Positions 44,903-53,512 of a stretch of DNA of 64,000 nt are shown in pieces. The notes beneath the pieces are model-generated. The model had not been told where the DNA came from and did not search any database. It worked only from the letters and a program-made list of their open reading frames with translations. Position 1 is the stretch's first letter; the number at the start of each line of letters is the position of its first letter. The translations under genes were made by a program, and so were the position numbers. Origin of the DNA: Comamonas sp. KCTC 72670 (lineage in GTDB: Bacteria > Myxococcota > Myxococcia > Myxococcales > Myxococcaceae); NCBI GenBank assembly GCA_014656495.1, contig BNCN01000011.1:62001-126000 (forward strand). Direction: 5' to 3'.

Positions 44903-46069
44903 TCAACCAGCGGCGATGAGGGGCTCGGGCGTGGTCGCGGCGAGACGCAGCCGCCACGCTTGGACCACGCAAGCGGCGACCTGCACGGCGGTCAGGCCCG
45001 CGGTGTCCACATGCCGCTCCTGCCAGGTGCTCCCGGCGGGCCGGGCCGCGCCGTCCGCCAACCGGACCACCAGTCCTGCGCCGGGCACCCGCCCCTCGCT
45101 CGCGAGCCGCGTATCCGCGAACACGCTGGGGCTGGCGCGGAGCACCGCCTGGAGCAGACCGTCGAGCTGTGCCCAGACCCCAGGGTCCCTCGCGAGCTGT
45201 TCCTCCCTGGCCAGCAGCGCGGGTGTCACAGCGTCTTCAGCGGAGTCCTCGGCGCCGGGCCTCAGCGTCCCCCGCTCCACGGCTCGGGTGAGCGCCGCCG
45301 CCACCTCCGCCAAGGACAGACCGGGCGACAGGGCCTCGTGACGCGCGACGTGCCTCAACAACGACTGGGGCCGCACCAGCGCCCAGCCCAGACCATGGGC
45401 GGCCCCTCGCGCGGCGAGCTCGACGAGGCGAGGGTCATGGCCCGTCAGGAGACATGAACGCTCCGGCTCGGCGGGGACGCCCAGCAACCGGATGGACTCC
45501 TCGTTGGTCTCCCGGTGCTCGGAGGGCGGCGCGTCCAGTGGCACCCACCGCGTGCCGCGCTCCTCCAGCACACGGTGCAGCTCCGAACGCACGAAGTGCC
45601 TGCGCACGTGGCCGCCGCCGAACCCCCAGATGGCCCCAGGCGTGGCGCCCGACTCCTGGTACACATAGCGGTCCGTCTCCGCGAGCTGCTCCGCTGGCGG
45701 GCGAGCACCGAGCCTCGTGATGAACCCCGTGCGCTCCACGAGGTCGCACGAGACGGGGACCACGTGCGCGTGGGCATGGGTGTCCCCCCGGTCCGCGCAG
45801 TGGAAGCGGCAGATGGCGGAGCGGCCGTGCTCGTACACGCCCACCTCCCCGAACACCGCGTGGACCCGCGCGGCGGCCTCCTGCTGGGCCAGGCGCAGAC
45901 GCTGGTACTCCACGGCGTCGAGGTCCTCCGCGGAGGGGACATGCGACTCGGACACCACCAGGACGTGGCCGACGAGCGCTGGCCGCGCGTCACACAGCAC
46001 GCGTGCGCCGGGCAGCGTGAACAGCACCCGCTCATGACCGGCGATGCGACAGAAGGGACACTCACTCAC
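44903..46069 (-). CDS. HIT-domain protein with degenerate kinase-like C-terminus
   Basis: This 388-residue protein begins with a HIT domain: zinc pair CPFC (C4, C7), then the catalytic HTHAHAHVV triad (H98, H100, H102), so it should hydrolyse or transfer nucleotides. The second half (residues 200-388) resembles the P-loop kinase part of the 947-residue operon partner: CLLTGHDPRLVELAARGAAHGLG sits where a P-loop would be but lacks the G-x-GKT, and DTAGLTAVQVAACVVQAW matches the closing strand-helix of NMP kinases. It is therefore probably a non-catalytic kinase-like domain. The start is GTG 46069 behind AAGGAG; it overlaps the cysteine desulfurase stop (GTGA). Confidence 0.78.
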   Translation of the reverse strand: MSECPFCRIAGHERVLFTLPGARVLCDARPALVGHVLVVSESHVPSAEDLDAVEYQRLRLAQQEAAARVHAVFGEVGVYEHGRSAICRFHCADRGDTHAHAHVVPVSCDLVERTGFITRLGARPPAEQLAETDRYVYQESGATPGAIWGFGGGHVRRHFVRSELHRVLEERGTRWVPLDAPPSEHRETNEESIRLLGVPAEPERSCLLTGHDPRLVELAARGAAHGLGWALVRPQSLLRHVARHEALSPGLSLAEVAAALTRAVERGTLRPGAEDSAEDAVTPALLAREEQLARDPGVWAQLDGLLQAVLRASPSVFADTRLASEGRVPGAGLVVRLADGAARPAGSTWQERHVDTAGLTAVQVAACVVQAWRLRLAATTPEPLIAAG

Positions 46070-47331
46070 GGCTGGGCTCCTTCGCGAACGCGCGGGGGCG
46101 CCGCGTTACCTCGTGTGGAAGGCAGGCGGGCCTCCTCGACGGCCCGGACGATGTGCTCGGCGGTGGCGTCCACCTCCTCCTGCGTGGTGAAGCGGCCCAG
46201 GCCCAGGCGCAGGCTCGCGTTGGCCAGGTCCTCCGACACACCCAGCGCGAGCAGCACGTGACTGGGGCGAAGGCTGCTGGACATGCAGGCCGAGCCCGTG
46301 GAGAAGGCCACGTGGTGCTGGAGTCGCTCGATGAGCAACTCCCCGTCCACGTCCTCGAAGCTGACATTGAGGTTGCCGGACAACCGGTGGTCCAGGTCTC
46401 CGTTGACGTGGACCCCGGGCAGTCGCCCTCGCAGGGCGTCAAGCAGCCGCGTGCGCAACCGCAGCAGGCGGATGCCCTCCTCTTGCATCTCCGCCATCGC
46501 GAACTCGCACGCGGCGCCAAGCGCGACGAGCTGGTGCACGGGGAGCGTCCCCGCGCGCATGCCGCCCTCCTGCCCACCTCCGAGCAGCAGCGGGGCCAAC
46601 CGCCCGCGCGAGGCACGGGCGCCCACGTACAACGCGCCAATCCCCTTGGGCGCGTAGAGCTTGTGGCCCGACAGCGACAGCAGGTCCACCTGGAGGGCGC
46701 GCACGTCCAGCGGCAGCTTTCCGCACGTCTGGGCGGCGTCGGTGTGGAAGAGCGGTCCCTGCTCGCGGCACAGCCGGCCAATGGCCGCCACGTCGTTGAG
46801 GACGCCCGTCTCGTTGTTGGCGTGCATCACACTGACCAGGAGGGTGTGAGGGCGCAGCGCCGCGCGGACGTGCTCCTCACGCACGCGCCCATCGCGTGGC
46901 ACGCGCAGCACCGTCACCTCACACCCCTGGCGCTCCATCCAGCGCACCGGCTCCAGCACGGACTTGTGTTCGATGGCCGTGGTCACCACGTGGCGGCGGG
47001 GCTGGCGGCACGCCTGGAAGACGCCCAGCAAGGCCAGGTTGTTGCTCTCCGTGGCACCGCTGGTGAAGACCACCTCGTCGCGCTCCGCGCCCAGGAGCCC
47101 CGCGACCCGCGCGCGTGCCGTGTCCACCGCGCCCTCGGCCTCCCAGCCATAGGCATGCAACCGGCTGCCCGAGTTGCCGAAGCGCTCGACCAGGTACGGC
47201 AGCATCGCCTCCGCCACCCGGGGATCGCAGGGCGTCGTCGCGTGATGGTCCAGATAGATGGGGCCACGGACTCGCGCTGACGCGCGCACGTCCGCCGCCC
47301 GAAGCTGGGTTGAGGCCCTGCCTGGCTCCAT
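46066..47331 (-). CDS. Cysteine desulfurase (IscS/NifS-like)
   Basis: This 421-residue PLP enzyme takes sulfur from cysteine as a persulfide and hands it to an acceptor. Visible are SGATESNNLAL for phosphate binding, H122 (EHKSV), D198 (FHTDAAQ), the PLP lysine K224 (SGHKLYAPKG) and the active-site loop C349 in FSTGSACMSSSLRPSHV, so all key residues are present. It belongs to the IscS/NifS class rather than SufS. No IscU, IscA or Fe-S genes are adjacent. Instead it heads an operon with a HIT protein, a transporter and a GGDEF/kinase protein, so its sulfur may go into a modified nucleotide or metabolite. An inverted repeat lies 54 bases upstream. Confidence 0.9.
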   Translation of the reverse strand: MEPGRASTQLRAADVRASARVRGPIYLDHHATTPCDPRVAEAMLPYLVERFGNSGSRLHAYGWEAEGAVDTARARVAGLLGAERDEVVFTSGATESNNLALLGVFQACRQPRRHVVTTAIEHKSVLEPVRWMERQGCEVTVLRVPRDGRVREEHVRAALRPHTLLVSVMHANNETGVLNDVAAIGRLCREQGPLFHTDAAQTCGKLPLDVRALQVDLLSLSGHKLYAPKGIGALYVGARASRGRLAPLLLGGGQEGGMRAGTLPVHQLVALGAACEFAMAEMQEEGIRLLRLRTRLLDALRGRLPGVHVNGDLDHRLSGNLNVSFEDVDGELLIERLQHHVAFSTGSACMSSSLRPSHVLLALGVSEDLANASLRLGLGRFTTQEEVDATAEHIVRAVEEARLPSTRGNAAPPRVREGAQP

Positions 47332-47384
47332 GGTGGTCCCCCCCGGGACGCAAGTCTCAATGCGTTTGTCCAACCAAACCCTGC

Positions 47385-47413
47385 CCGCAAAGAGATACAG
47401 CAAGACTTTGCGG
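47385..47413. promoter_or_regulatory. Inverted repeat upstream of the cysteine desulfurase operon
   Basis: CCGCAAAG (47385-47392) and CTTTGCGG (47406-47413) form a perfect 8-bp inverted repeat with a 13-base AT-rich centre. It lies 54 bases before the operon's first start codon and about 180 bases before the divergent gene. Symmetry and position suit an operator for a dimeric regulator overlapping the promoter. Confidence 0.5.
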
Positions 47414-47591
47414 AAATCCAAATACCTGACCGGCCCACCGCGTCAGCCTTTTGAGACGCGACGCGACACAGGCGGCCGCCCGAACGAGGCAGGTCCACCC
47501 ACGTTCGCGAGGTGCGGCTCGCGGACACCGGTCCGCCCGTCCAGTAGGATGTCCCGACGGCGGTGGCGCCGCAGGTGAGAGGTCGAACGAC

Positions 47592-48143
47592 GTGAATGGT
47601 CCGGACAGTGGAATGGCCCTGGGCGTAGGGCTGGGCATGTTGCTGTTGCTGGTGGTGGGAGGCGCCCTCGGCTTCGGCGCCGCCTTGCTCATCAAGAAGC
47701 TCTTCAACCTCTCGATGCTCGCGGCGGCTGGCGTGGGGGGCCTCTTGGTGGTGGTCGGCGCGGTGGGCCTGTTCGCCGTCGTGTTCGATGACCTGACCGC
47801 CTCGTGGTGGTCCGCTCGAAGCGCGAAGCCGGTGCACTTCACCGTGCCCAAGGGCTTCAACGGCCCCTTGCATCTGGTCTTCGACGCGAACGGGCCCGCC
47901 GTCAACGAGGTGAATGGCAAGCTGGAGGTGACGGTCGGTGAGGCGCGGGTGCAGAGGGTGAAGGCCGGCTCGGGCATCGAGAACGACTACGCCGAGTTCA
48001 AGGCCCACGACACCGCGGGCACGCCCGTCGACGTGTTCCTCGACTCGAGCGGCGTCCAGAATGGCCTCACGTATCGCGGGTTCTGGTTCGGAGACCAGAC
48101 AGGCCGGACGTTCGGCGAGCCGCCCATCATTCCGTCGGAGTGA
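47592..48143 (+). CDS. Membrane-anchored DUF6843-like protein
   Basis: This 183-residue protein has two N-terminal hydrophobic helices (LGVGLGMLLLLVVGGALGFGAALL and LAAAGVGGLLVVVGAVGLFAVVF). A periplasmic beta domain follows (VHFTVPKGFNGPLHLVFDANG onwards) that fits DUF6843-type domains, whose function is unknown. No ATG suits; the GTG at 47592 has GAGAGG about 9 bases upstream. It is divergent from the cysteine desulfurase operon and may share its regulatory region. Confidence 0.7.
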   Translation: MNGPDSGMALGVGLGMLLLLVVGGALGFGAALLIKKLFNLSMLAAAGVGGLLVVVGAVGLFAVVFDDLTASWWSARSAKPVHFTVPKGFNGPLHLVFDANGPAVNEVNGKLEVTVGEARVQRVKAGSGIENDYAEFKAHDTAGTPVDVFLDSSGVQNGLTYRGFWFGDQTGRTFGEPPIIPSE

Positions 48144-48575
48144 TGGGTACTGGCGAGCCTCGTCAGCATCCACGTCGTGGTGTGGCGGCGGCGGCACGAG
48201 CAGCCCCTGACAGGCATTGGCAGGCGCCCCCAGAAAAGCGCCATCGCACTTGCCTCAGAGAGAGACAGCCACTCATGCCATCAGCATTTCCCAGACAACG
48301 GCCGCGCTGATGGCCATGGGGCCTTTGCAGTGGTGGTGCGTGCCAGCTCGCGCGTCTCACGGCCCAACGGCCTGCCAGGGGTCGACCTGCTGACGAACCT
48401 GAACCGCCCCACGATGACGGCGCGTTTCCTGTTCTTCAGCCGATACCGCAACTCCCTCGACGTGCCGGACTGGGTCTCCTCCGCGGCGCGCACCGAGCTG
48501 TGCGGCGGAGGCCTGATGTGGACGGACTGGGCGCGCTGGCTCGCTCCTGCTCCGAGGCGCCCTCGCAACAGGCCG
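48144..48575. other. Gap between convergent genes without a supported gene
   Basis: I see no credible gene in these 432 bases. Frames on both strands are open by composition only, have no ribosome sites, and do not read like proteins. No clear terminator hairpin with a T-run was found. Confidence 0.5.
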
Positions 48576-51248
48576 TCAGCGCCGCCGTCCGCCGCGGCCC
48601 GGCCGCCTTCCGTTCCTGGGCGCCTTGCCGTGATGCCCCCGGTTTCCACCACCGGGCCTGGGCGCGCCGCGCTCACGTTCCTGCCGGGAGACTGGACGCT
48701 CACGGGCGGCCTCGGCGATTTCGTCTGGCATCCAGGGCCGGTCGAGCAGCTCCTGGAGCTCGAGCAGCGAACGCGCCTCGACCACGCCCCGCCGGCCCCG
48801 GGCCACGCTGAAGCGCGGAGGGCGGTCGAACAGCGGCAGCTCCTCCTCCACCAACGTGCGCGCGAGCTTCTCTGGCAGGAGCAACCGCACCACGCCCCGC
48901 GGGGCTCCATCCGGCAGCATCTCCACGTCGTATTCGAGCGGCACCGCCTGCTCGCGAACCAGCACCGCGTCCGGGAGCGCCAGGAGCGCCTGACGTGTCG
49001 CGGGCGGCACGAGCCCGTCCAGCTCGAGCCGCAGCGGACGCGCCTTGAAGTCATCGAGCGTGTCCACGCCGTCCAGCTGCGCCTCGTAGAGCTCGGTCAG
49101 CTCCGGCACGCCCAGCGGCGCGGTGGTCCCTCCCGAGCGTCGCCACAGCTCGCGCACCTGGGCGATGGCGACCCGGTGACGGTCCACCGCGGGATGGGGT
49201 GCCTCGCCCAGCGCCAGCGCCTCGGCGAGCGCGTGCCGGGCCGCCCCGGCGAGTTCCGGCCCCCAGGCGCGCAGCACCTCGAACTCGCGTTCGAGCTCGA
49301 AGCCGAAGAAGTCCACCCGCGTCTCGAGCACGACTGAACGGAAGCGCGCGTCGTACACCGGCGCCGCTGACCGCCGCCGGGCGTATTGGCGCAGCAGGGC
49401 CTGGGGCAGGTGCGTGCCTTCGATGCCCGCCTGCGAGTCGCCGTTGCGGTCCGCGAAGTAGCGCAGCGTGCCCGCCACCGCGCCCAGGTTGCCGCACACG
49501 CTCGTCTTCGACACCCGCGCGACCTCACCCCAGGCGGTGCGCTCATCGATGACCAGGTCGAAGGGCATGAAGCGTGCGAGCAGGTCGCAGAAACGCCGGT
49601 AGACGCGAGCATCCGCGAAGGGCATGCGCGCGGGCAGCGGCAGCCCCACGCTCCGGTACACGCTCGCCATCGCGAGCGCCGCGTCCTCCAGGGCCTTCAC
49701 CAGCACCCCACGGACCTCCGCCCAGGCCGCGAGCTTCTCCGCGTCGAAGACATGACGCGGCAGCCCCTGCACCGTCCCCACCGAGCCCGCCTCCTGGAAG
49801 GCGTCGGCGTAGAGGTTGTACGCCGTCAGGTGGTCGCTGCCGGTGACGAGCAACCCGCCCAGGCTCCGCTCCTCGCGCGTCATCCGGTGCAAGGACTCCA
49901 CCGAGCTGCACACCGCGAGCACCGGCAACAGCGCGTCCTCCGCGTTGACGATGAGCTCCGCCCATGGACGCTCCACGGGCAGGGCCTCCACCGCGCGGCC
50001 GTAGGCGGACAACCGGCCCTCCGCGTCCACGATGTTGCGGGCCTGCAGCTTCGCGAGCGCCCGACGATAGGCATTGCCGTCCAACGGCACGGGCAGGTCC
50101 AGCGCATCCGCCCGCACGCCCAGGGCCGCGGCGGTGAGCGCCACCCGCTCCGGCTCACCCGCGAGCTGGAACTCGGGCTCGGTGGGCCGCAGCGAGGCGA
50201 AGTGCAGCGGCCGGTCGCTCAGGATGAACACGCGCCCGCCCTCCACCCGCCCGTGCACGCGCCCCGCCATCTGCAGGAGCTCGTTGTTGCCCAGGTGCAC
50301 ACGTGAGAGGACGTTGCGGCCGCGCTCCACCAGGTTGGTGAAGCGCATGTCGTCGATGATGACCGTGTCCAGTCCCGGCACGTTTAGCGCGCTCTGCCCC
50401 GCCGCCGTCATCGCGAGCACGAAGGGCCGGGGCGCCGTGCCCTCCAGGAAGGGGCGGATGGCGCGCAGCGGTTCGCCGCCGTGGTAGTGCGCCGCGTGGA
50501 GCTCCGGCGCATTCTCGCGGACGTGGGCCGCCACCTCCTCCACCCCCGCGCGCGTCGCCAGGAACACGCCCACGCCGCGCCCATGCCGCTGGACGTCCCG
50601 CAGGAAGGCCTCGTCGAGGAAGGACAAGGGCTGACGGCGCTCCACCTCCACCCGGGCCGCCTTCCTCGGGTCGAAGGAGGACACCTGGAGCACGTCCGCG
50701 CTGTCCAGGTAGCGCGCGTAGAAGGCCGGGTCCACGGTGGCGGACAGCCAGATGAAGCGGCAGCCCACCCGCTTGCCCAGGGCCAGGCACAGCTCCAGCT
50801 CCGCAGAGGTCTGGTGAATCTCATCGACGATGAGCGTGTCCTCCCGCGCGATGGCACCGCTCTGGAACCAGCGCCGCGCGATACCGGTGGTGACGATGAC
50901 CACGTCCGCGAGCGGCGTCTCCGCCGTGGCCTCCCGCTCGCGGTTGACCACCGCCACCCGCAGGGGCCGCCGCCCCACGATTTCCTCCGCGATGGGGCGG
51001 ATGGCGAGCGTCTTGCCGGTACCCGTGCCCGCGACAATGCCGAACCCCTGCCCGCTCCGGGCCAGCTCGCGGAGGCGCTCGCCATGGTGCGTCTCCAGGT
51101 AGGTGCGCAGCTCCAACCCGAGCGCCAGCTCGATGGTTTCACACGCGGCGCGCGTGGGCGCGATGACCACCACCCGCCCCCGCTGGGGCTGGAAGGAGGG
51201 CGAAGCACCAGGGCTCGGCGGCAGGTATCGGTCGGTGGGCGTACGCAC
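48576..51248 (-). CDS. DEIH-box (HrpA/HrpB-like) helicase with basic tail
   Basis: This 890-residue superfamily 2 nucleic-acid helicase has Walker A GTGTGKT (residues 74-80), the DEAH-class motif VDEIH (141-145), motif III SAT in IWLSATV, and motif VI-like LLQMAGRVHGRV. This order fits DEAH/HrpA-HrpB RNA helicases. The region after residue 420 lacks a clear OB fold and has no close likeness I can name. The last 40 residues are rich in Arg and Gly (RPGGGNRGHHGKAPRNG), an RNA-binding tail. The GTG at 51248 lacks a ribosome site, so the start may lie elsewhere, for example at GTG codons near RVVVIAP. Confidence 0.8.
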   Translation of the reverse strand: MRTPTDRYLPPSPGASPSFQPQRGRVVVIAPTRAACETIELALGLELRTYLETHHGERLRELARSGQGFGIVAGTGTGKTLAIRPIAEEIVGRRPLRVAVVNREREATAETPLADVVIVTTGIARRWFQSGAIAREDTLIVDEIHQTSAELELCLALGKRVGCRFIWLSATVDPAFYARYLDSADVLQVSSFDPRKAARVEVERRQPLSFLDEAFLRDVQRHGRGVGVFLATRAGVEEVAAHVRENAPELHAAHYHGGEPLRAIRPFLEGTAPRPFVLAMTAAGQSALNVPGLDTVIIDDMRFTNLVERGRNVLSRVHLGNNELLQMAGRVHGRVEGGRVFILSDRPLHFASLRPTEPEFQLAGEPERVALTAAALGVRADALDLPVPLDGNAYRRALAKLQARNIVDAEGRLSAYGRAVEALPVERPWAELIVNAEDALLPVLAVCSSVESLHRMTREERSLGGLLVTGSDHLTAYNLYADAFQEAGSVGTVQGLPRHVFDAEKLAAWAEVRGVLVKALEDAALAMASVYRSVGLPLPARMPFADARVYRRFCDLLARFMPFDLVIDERTAWGEVARVSKTSVCGNLGAVAGTLRYFADRNGDSQAGIEGTHLPQALLRQYARRRSAAPVYDARFRSVVLETRVDFFGFELEREFEVLRAWGPELAGAARHALAEALALGEAPHPAVDRHRVAIAQVRELWRRSGGTTAPLGVPELTELYEAQLDGVDTLDDFKARPLRLELDGLVPPATRQALLALPDAVLVREQAVPLEYDVEMLPDGAPRGVVRLLLPEKLARTLVEEELPLFDRPPRFSVARGRRGVVEARSLLELQELLDRPWMPDEIAEAARERPVSRQERERGAPRPGGGNRGHHGKAPRNGRRPGRGGRRR

Positions 51249-51394
51249 AGAGGCCAGTGATACGCACGTGCGACGCCCAGGGGAAGCGATTCGCCCGGTC
51301 GAGCCCGGCCGAGGGGAGTCCAGGCCACCCCGCGAAGCCTGGACCCGGTCCGTGGGCCCAGGCCCCGCGCGTTCTGACGTACGTACGGAGGACG

Positions 51395-52624
51395 TCAGTG
51401 CCGAAGATTGAGCACGGCCGCGCTCCTGACTTCGCTCAGGGCCACCCGGGCCACCTCGCCGGTGTCAACGTTGTAGGCCTGGAACAACTGCCCGGTGCGC
51501 ACGAGGAGCGTGCCCCCGTCCTCGCTGATGTCGAGCACATCGCTGATGGCTTCGATGTCGAGTTCACGGACCTCGTCGTTGTCCAGGGAGTACTCGTACA
51601 GTCGAGCGCCACCGGCGTAGGTGTTGCCCTCAATGAAGTACAGCGTGCGCCGCTGGGTGTTCAGCCCCTCGAACTCACCCGTGCTGCACCAGGTGTCATG
51701 GGTCCGCCAGACGCGCTCCTTGCCTGTGCGCAGGTCGAGGCGGCGGTAGGTCCCAGGCTTCGACTCGTCACACGCGCGGTTCTCGTCGAAGTGGCCTTCA
51801 CGGTAGTAGTACACCGTATTGCCCACCAGCAGCGGCACCAGCATGCCCTTGCGCGGCACGTTCTTCAGCGGCGGGCCTATCTTCCAAGGGTGGGTCCCCG
51901 TGGGCTCAAGCGTGGCGATGCGCACGCTCCCGTTCTTCTGACGCAGCACCGCTCGCGACTCTCCCTTCACCGGGAAGACGCCCGCGGAGTCCTGGAGGTT
52001 GCGGTCGAGCACGCGGATGCCCTGGGGACGCGGGCCGAAGCTCCAGCTCCACCACTCCAGGTAGCTGTGGTCGCCGGTATGGAGGAGCACGCGCGAGCCG
52101 TCCTCGGTGAACTGCTTGGGACTCTGGGTGCGAAACACGCCGTTGTCGGTCCACGCCTCCGGCCTGCCCGTCGTGACGCCGATGATGCCGTCGAGGTCCC
52201 CCATGATGATGAAGTCGCCGCTCTTGTTCACCCCGCCCGGCGTGATTCTGGGCGTGGGGATGTCCCGGCCCGACAACCGCACGTGGGTGATCTTGTTTCC
52301 GAACTGGCTGCTCGAGATGTTCGCCGTCATCGCCCAGCGCCCCGTGGAAGGATGAACCACGAGGTTCCACAGCGAACAGGGCTTGGCCTCCCGCTTGAGG
52401 GCTCCCTTCTCGGGACCGCCGAGCATGCGGAACTCACGGAACTGCTCGCACTCCACGATGGCGCGAGCGCCGCCCGGGTCGACATACATGAGCTTCCCCT
52501 CGGACAGGGCCAGGAGGGGTACGGGGGAGACGATGGGCTCGGTGGACGGAACGGGGTCGGCCGCCGCCGTGGCGGAGGTGGCCAGCAGTGCGGTGAGCGC
52601 GGCGCGTCTCAAGATGTCGTGCAT
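51395..52624 (-). CDS. Secreted beta-propeller protein, unknown
   Basis: This 409-residue protein has a signal peptide ending ATSATA. The mature part has repeated four-strand blades of TolB/WD40-like type (ALSEGKLMYVDPGGARAIVE, DLDGIIGVTTGRPEAW, LYFIEGNTYAGGARLYEYS). Three cysteines could pair. No catalytic motif is visible. It follows the DUF1579-like gene by 31 bases on the same strand and may be co-transcribed. Confidence 0.72.
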   Translation of the reverse strand: MHDILRRAALTALLATSATAAADPVPSTEPIVSPVPLLALSEGKLMYVDPGGARAIVECEQFREFRMLGGPEKGALKREAKPCSLWNLVVHPSTGRWAMTANISSSQFGNKITHVRLSGRDIPTPRITPGGVNKSGDFIIMGDLDGIIGVTTGRPEAWTDNGVFRTQSPKQFTEDGSRVLLHTGDHSYLEWWSWSFGPRPQGIRVLDRNLQDSAGVFPVKGESRAVLRQKNGSVRIATLEPTGTHPWKIGPPLKNVPRKGMLVPLLVGNTVYYYREGHFDENRACDESKPGTYRRLDLRTGKERVWRTHDTWCSTGEFEGLNTQRRTLYFIEGNTYAGGARLYEYSLDNDEVRELDIEAISDVLDISEDGGTLLVRTGQLFQAYNVDTGEVARVALSEVRSAAVLNLRH

Positions 52625-52655
52625 GCGACTGACGACGAAGACATGCGTTTTCTAT

Positions 52656-53141
52656 TCACGCTCCGTGCGCCCGGGTGAACTCCATCACCCAGTTCGTCTC
52701 CCACGTCTCGCCATCGAGCGAGAAGGCCTGTTCCCAGCGAGCGCGGTCCGCCCCCTGTCGCGTCCAGCGAAACTGGACCTGAACCGGGCGGCCGTCGTCG
52801 GTGTCCTCGCCGTAGAAGACGCCCTCGTCTCCCGTGAAGCCGCCGTGCACGGGAGGAAGCAGGACGCCCCCGCGGCTGTCGATCCAGTAGATGGACCAGC
52901 GGCGTTGCCGCAAGTCGAACAGCCGCACCGCCATCCCGGAGAAGCCCCGGTCGAACTCGGCTTCTTCGACATTGGCCACGCCACCCAGATGCGGCCGGCA
53001 ACGCGCCTTCGATGAGAAGGTGTCCCAGTCGTCGCTGCCTGCCCACCGGTTCTTGAGACGCCGGTTGTGACAGGTCCATTCGCCCAGGAAGAAGTCGAAG
53101 TCGTGAACATCGCCAGTGGGGGCCGGGGGAAGTGGCTTCAT
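52656..53141 (-). CDS. DUF1579-like lipocalin-type protein
   Basis: A 161-residue cytosolic protein with the fold pattern of DUF1579/YybH-like heme-pocket or lipocalin-like proteins: FDFFLGEWTCHNRRLKNR near the start, then FSGMAVRLFDLRQRRWSIYW and VFYGEDTDDGRPVQVQFRW, ending in WETNWVMEFTR. Such proteins may bind small ligands. AAGGA lies about 9 bases before the ATG at 53141. Upstream on the same strand is a NIPSNAP remnant that was probably its operon partner. Confidence 0.78.
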   Translation of the reverse strand: MKPLPPAPTGDVHDFDFFLGEWTCHNRRLKNRWAGSDDWDTFSSKARCRPHLGGVANVEEAEFDRGFSGMAVRLFDLRQRRWSIYWIDSRGGVLLPPVHGGFTGDEGVFYGEDTDDGRPVQVQFRWTRQGADRARWEQAFSLDGETWETNWVMEFTRAHGA

Positions 53142-53171
53142 GGTGAGGCGTCCTTTCGGGAGGTGGCTCAG

Positions 53172-53441
53172 CGAAGTTGGGAGCGGAGCGTGGGGACCCA
53201 CGTCAGATGTCCGAGCGGTGCGCTCAGCACAGGATGGAGTCCGTCCAACACCTGCTTGGTCCAGGCTGTCGAACGGGCACGCGCCTCGCGGTACGCCCGG
53301 AGATGCTTCGCGGAGGTGAACACCGTGGGACTCCACGAAGCGCTGGTCGAAGAGCGTGACGAGGGCGTCTCGCTGGCCAGGCCGCAGCGTGTACTGACGA
53401 AGCTCCAGGATCGAACAGCAGGGGGACGGAGCAGGTGACAT
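53172..53441 (-). pseudogene. NIPSNAP-family remnant
   Basis: The frame starting near 53441 reads SILELRQYTLRPGQRDALV and LFDQRFVES, the N-terminal half of a NIPSNAP protein. It then loses similarity. Another frame carries SAKHLRAYREARARSTAWTK and a WVPTLRSQLR end like a NIPSNAP C-terminus. The middle is deleted and the frame is shifted, so the gene is dead. It lies between the DUF1579-like gene and the divergent MocR regulator that probably once controlled both. Confidence 0.65.
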
Positions 53442-53512
53442 GGGACACCCGGGGTTCGAGGCGGAGGCCATCCTTGCCAGCAAGCTGGTAGGGTCATGAA
53501 GACCACTTCCGC

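Noticed and set aside
46066..47331. Assigning the cysteine desulfurase to DNA phosphorothioation (DndA) or Fe-S assembly
   Set aside because: No dndBCDE, IscU, IscA or Suf genes are adjacent; the operon partners are different.
48177..49337. A 386-codon rightward frame in the gap before the helicase
   Set aside because: Most of it is antisense to the helicase, and the unique part does not read like a protein or have a ribosome site.
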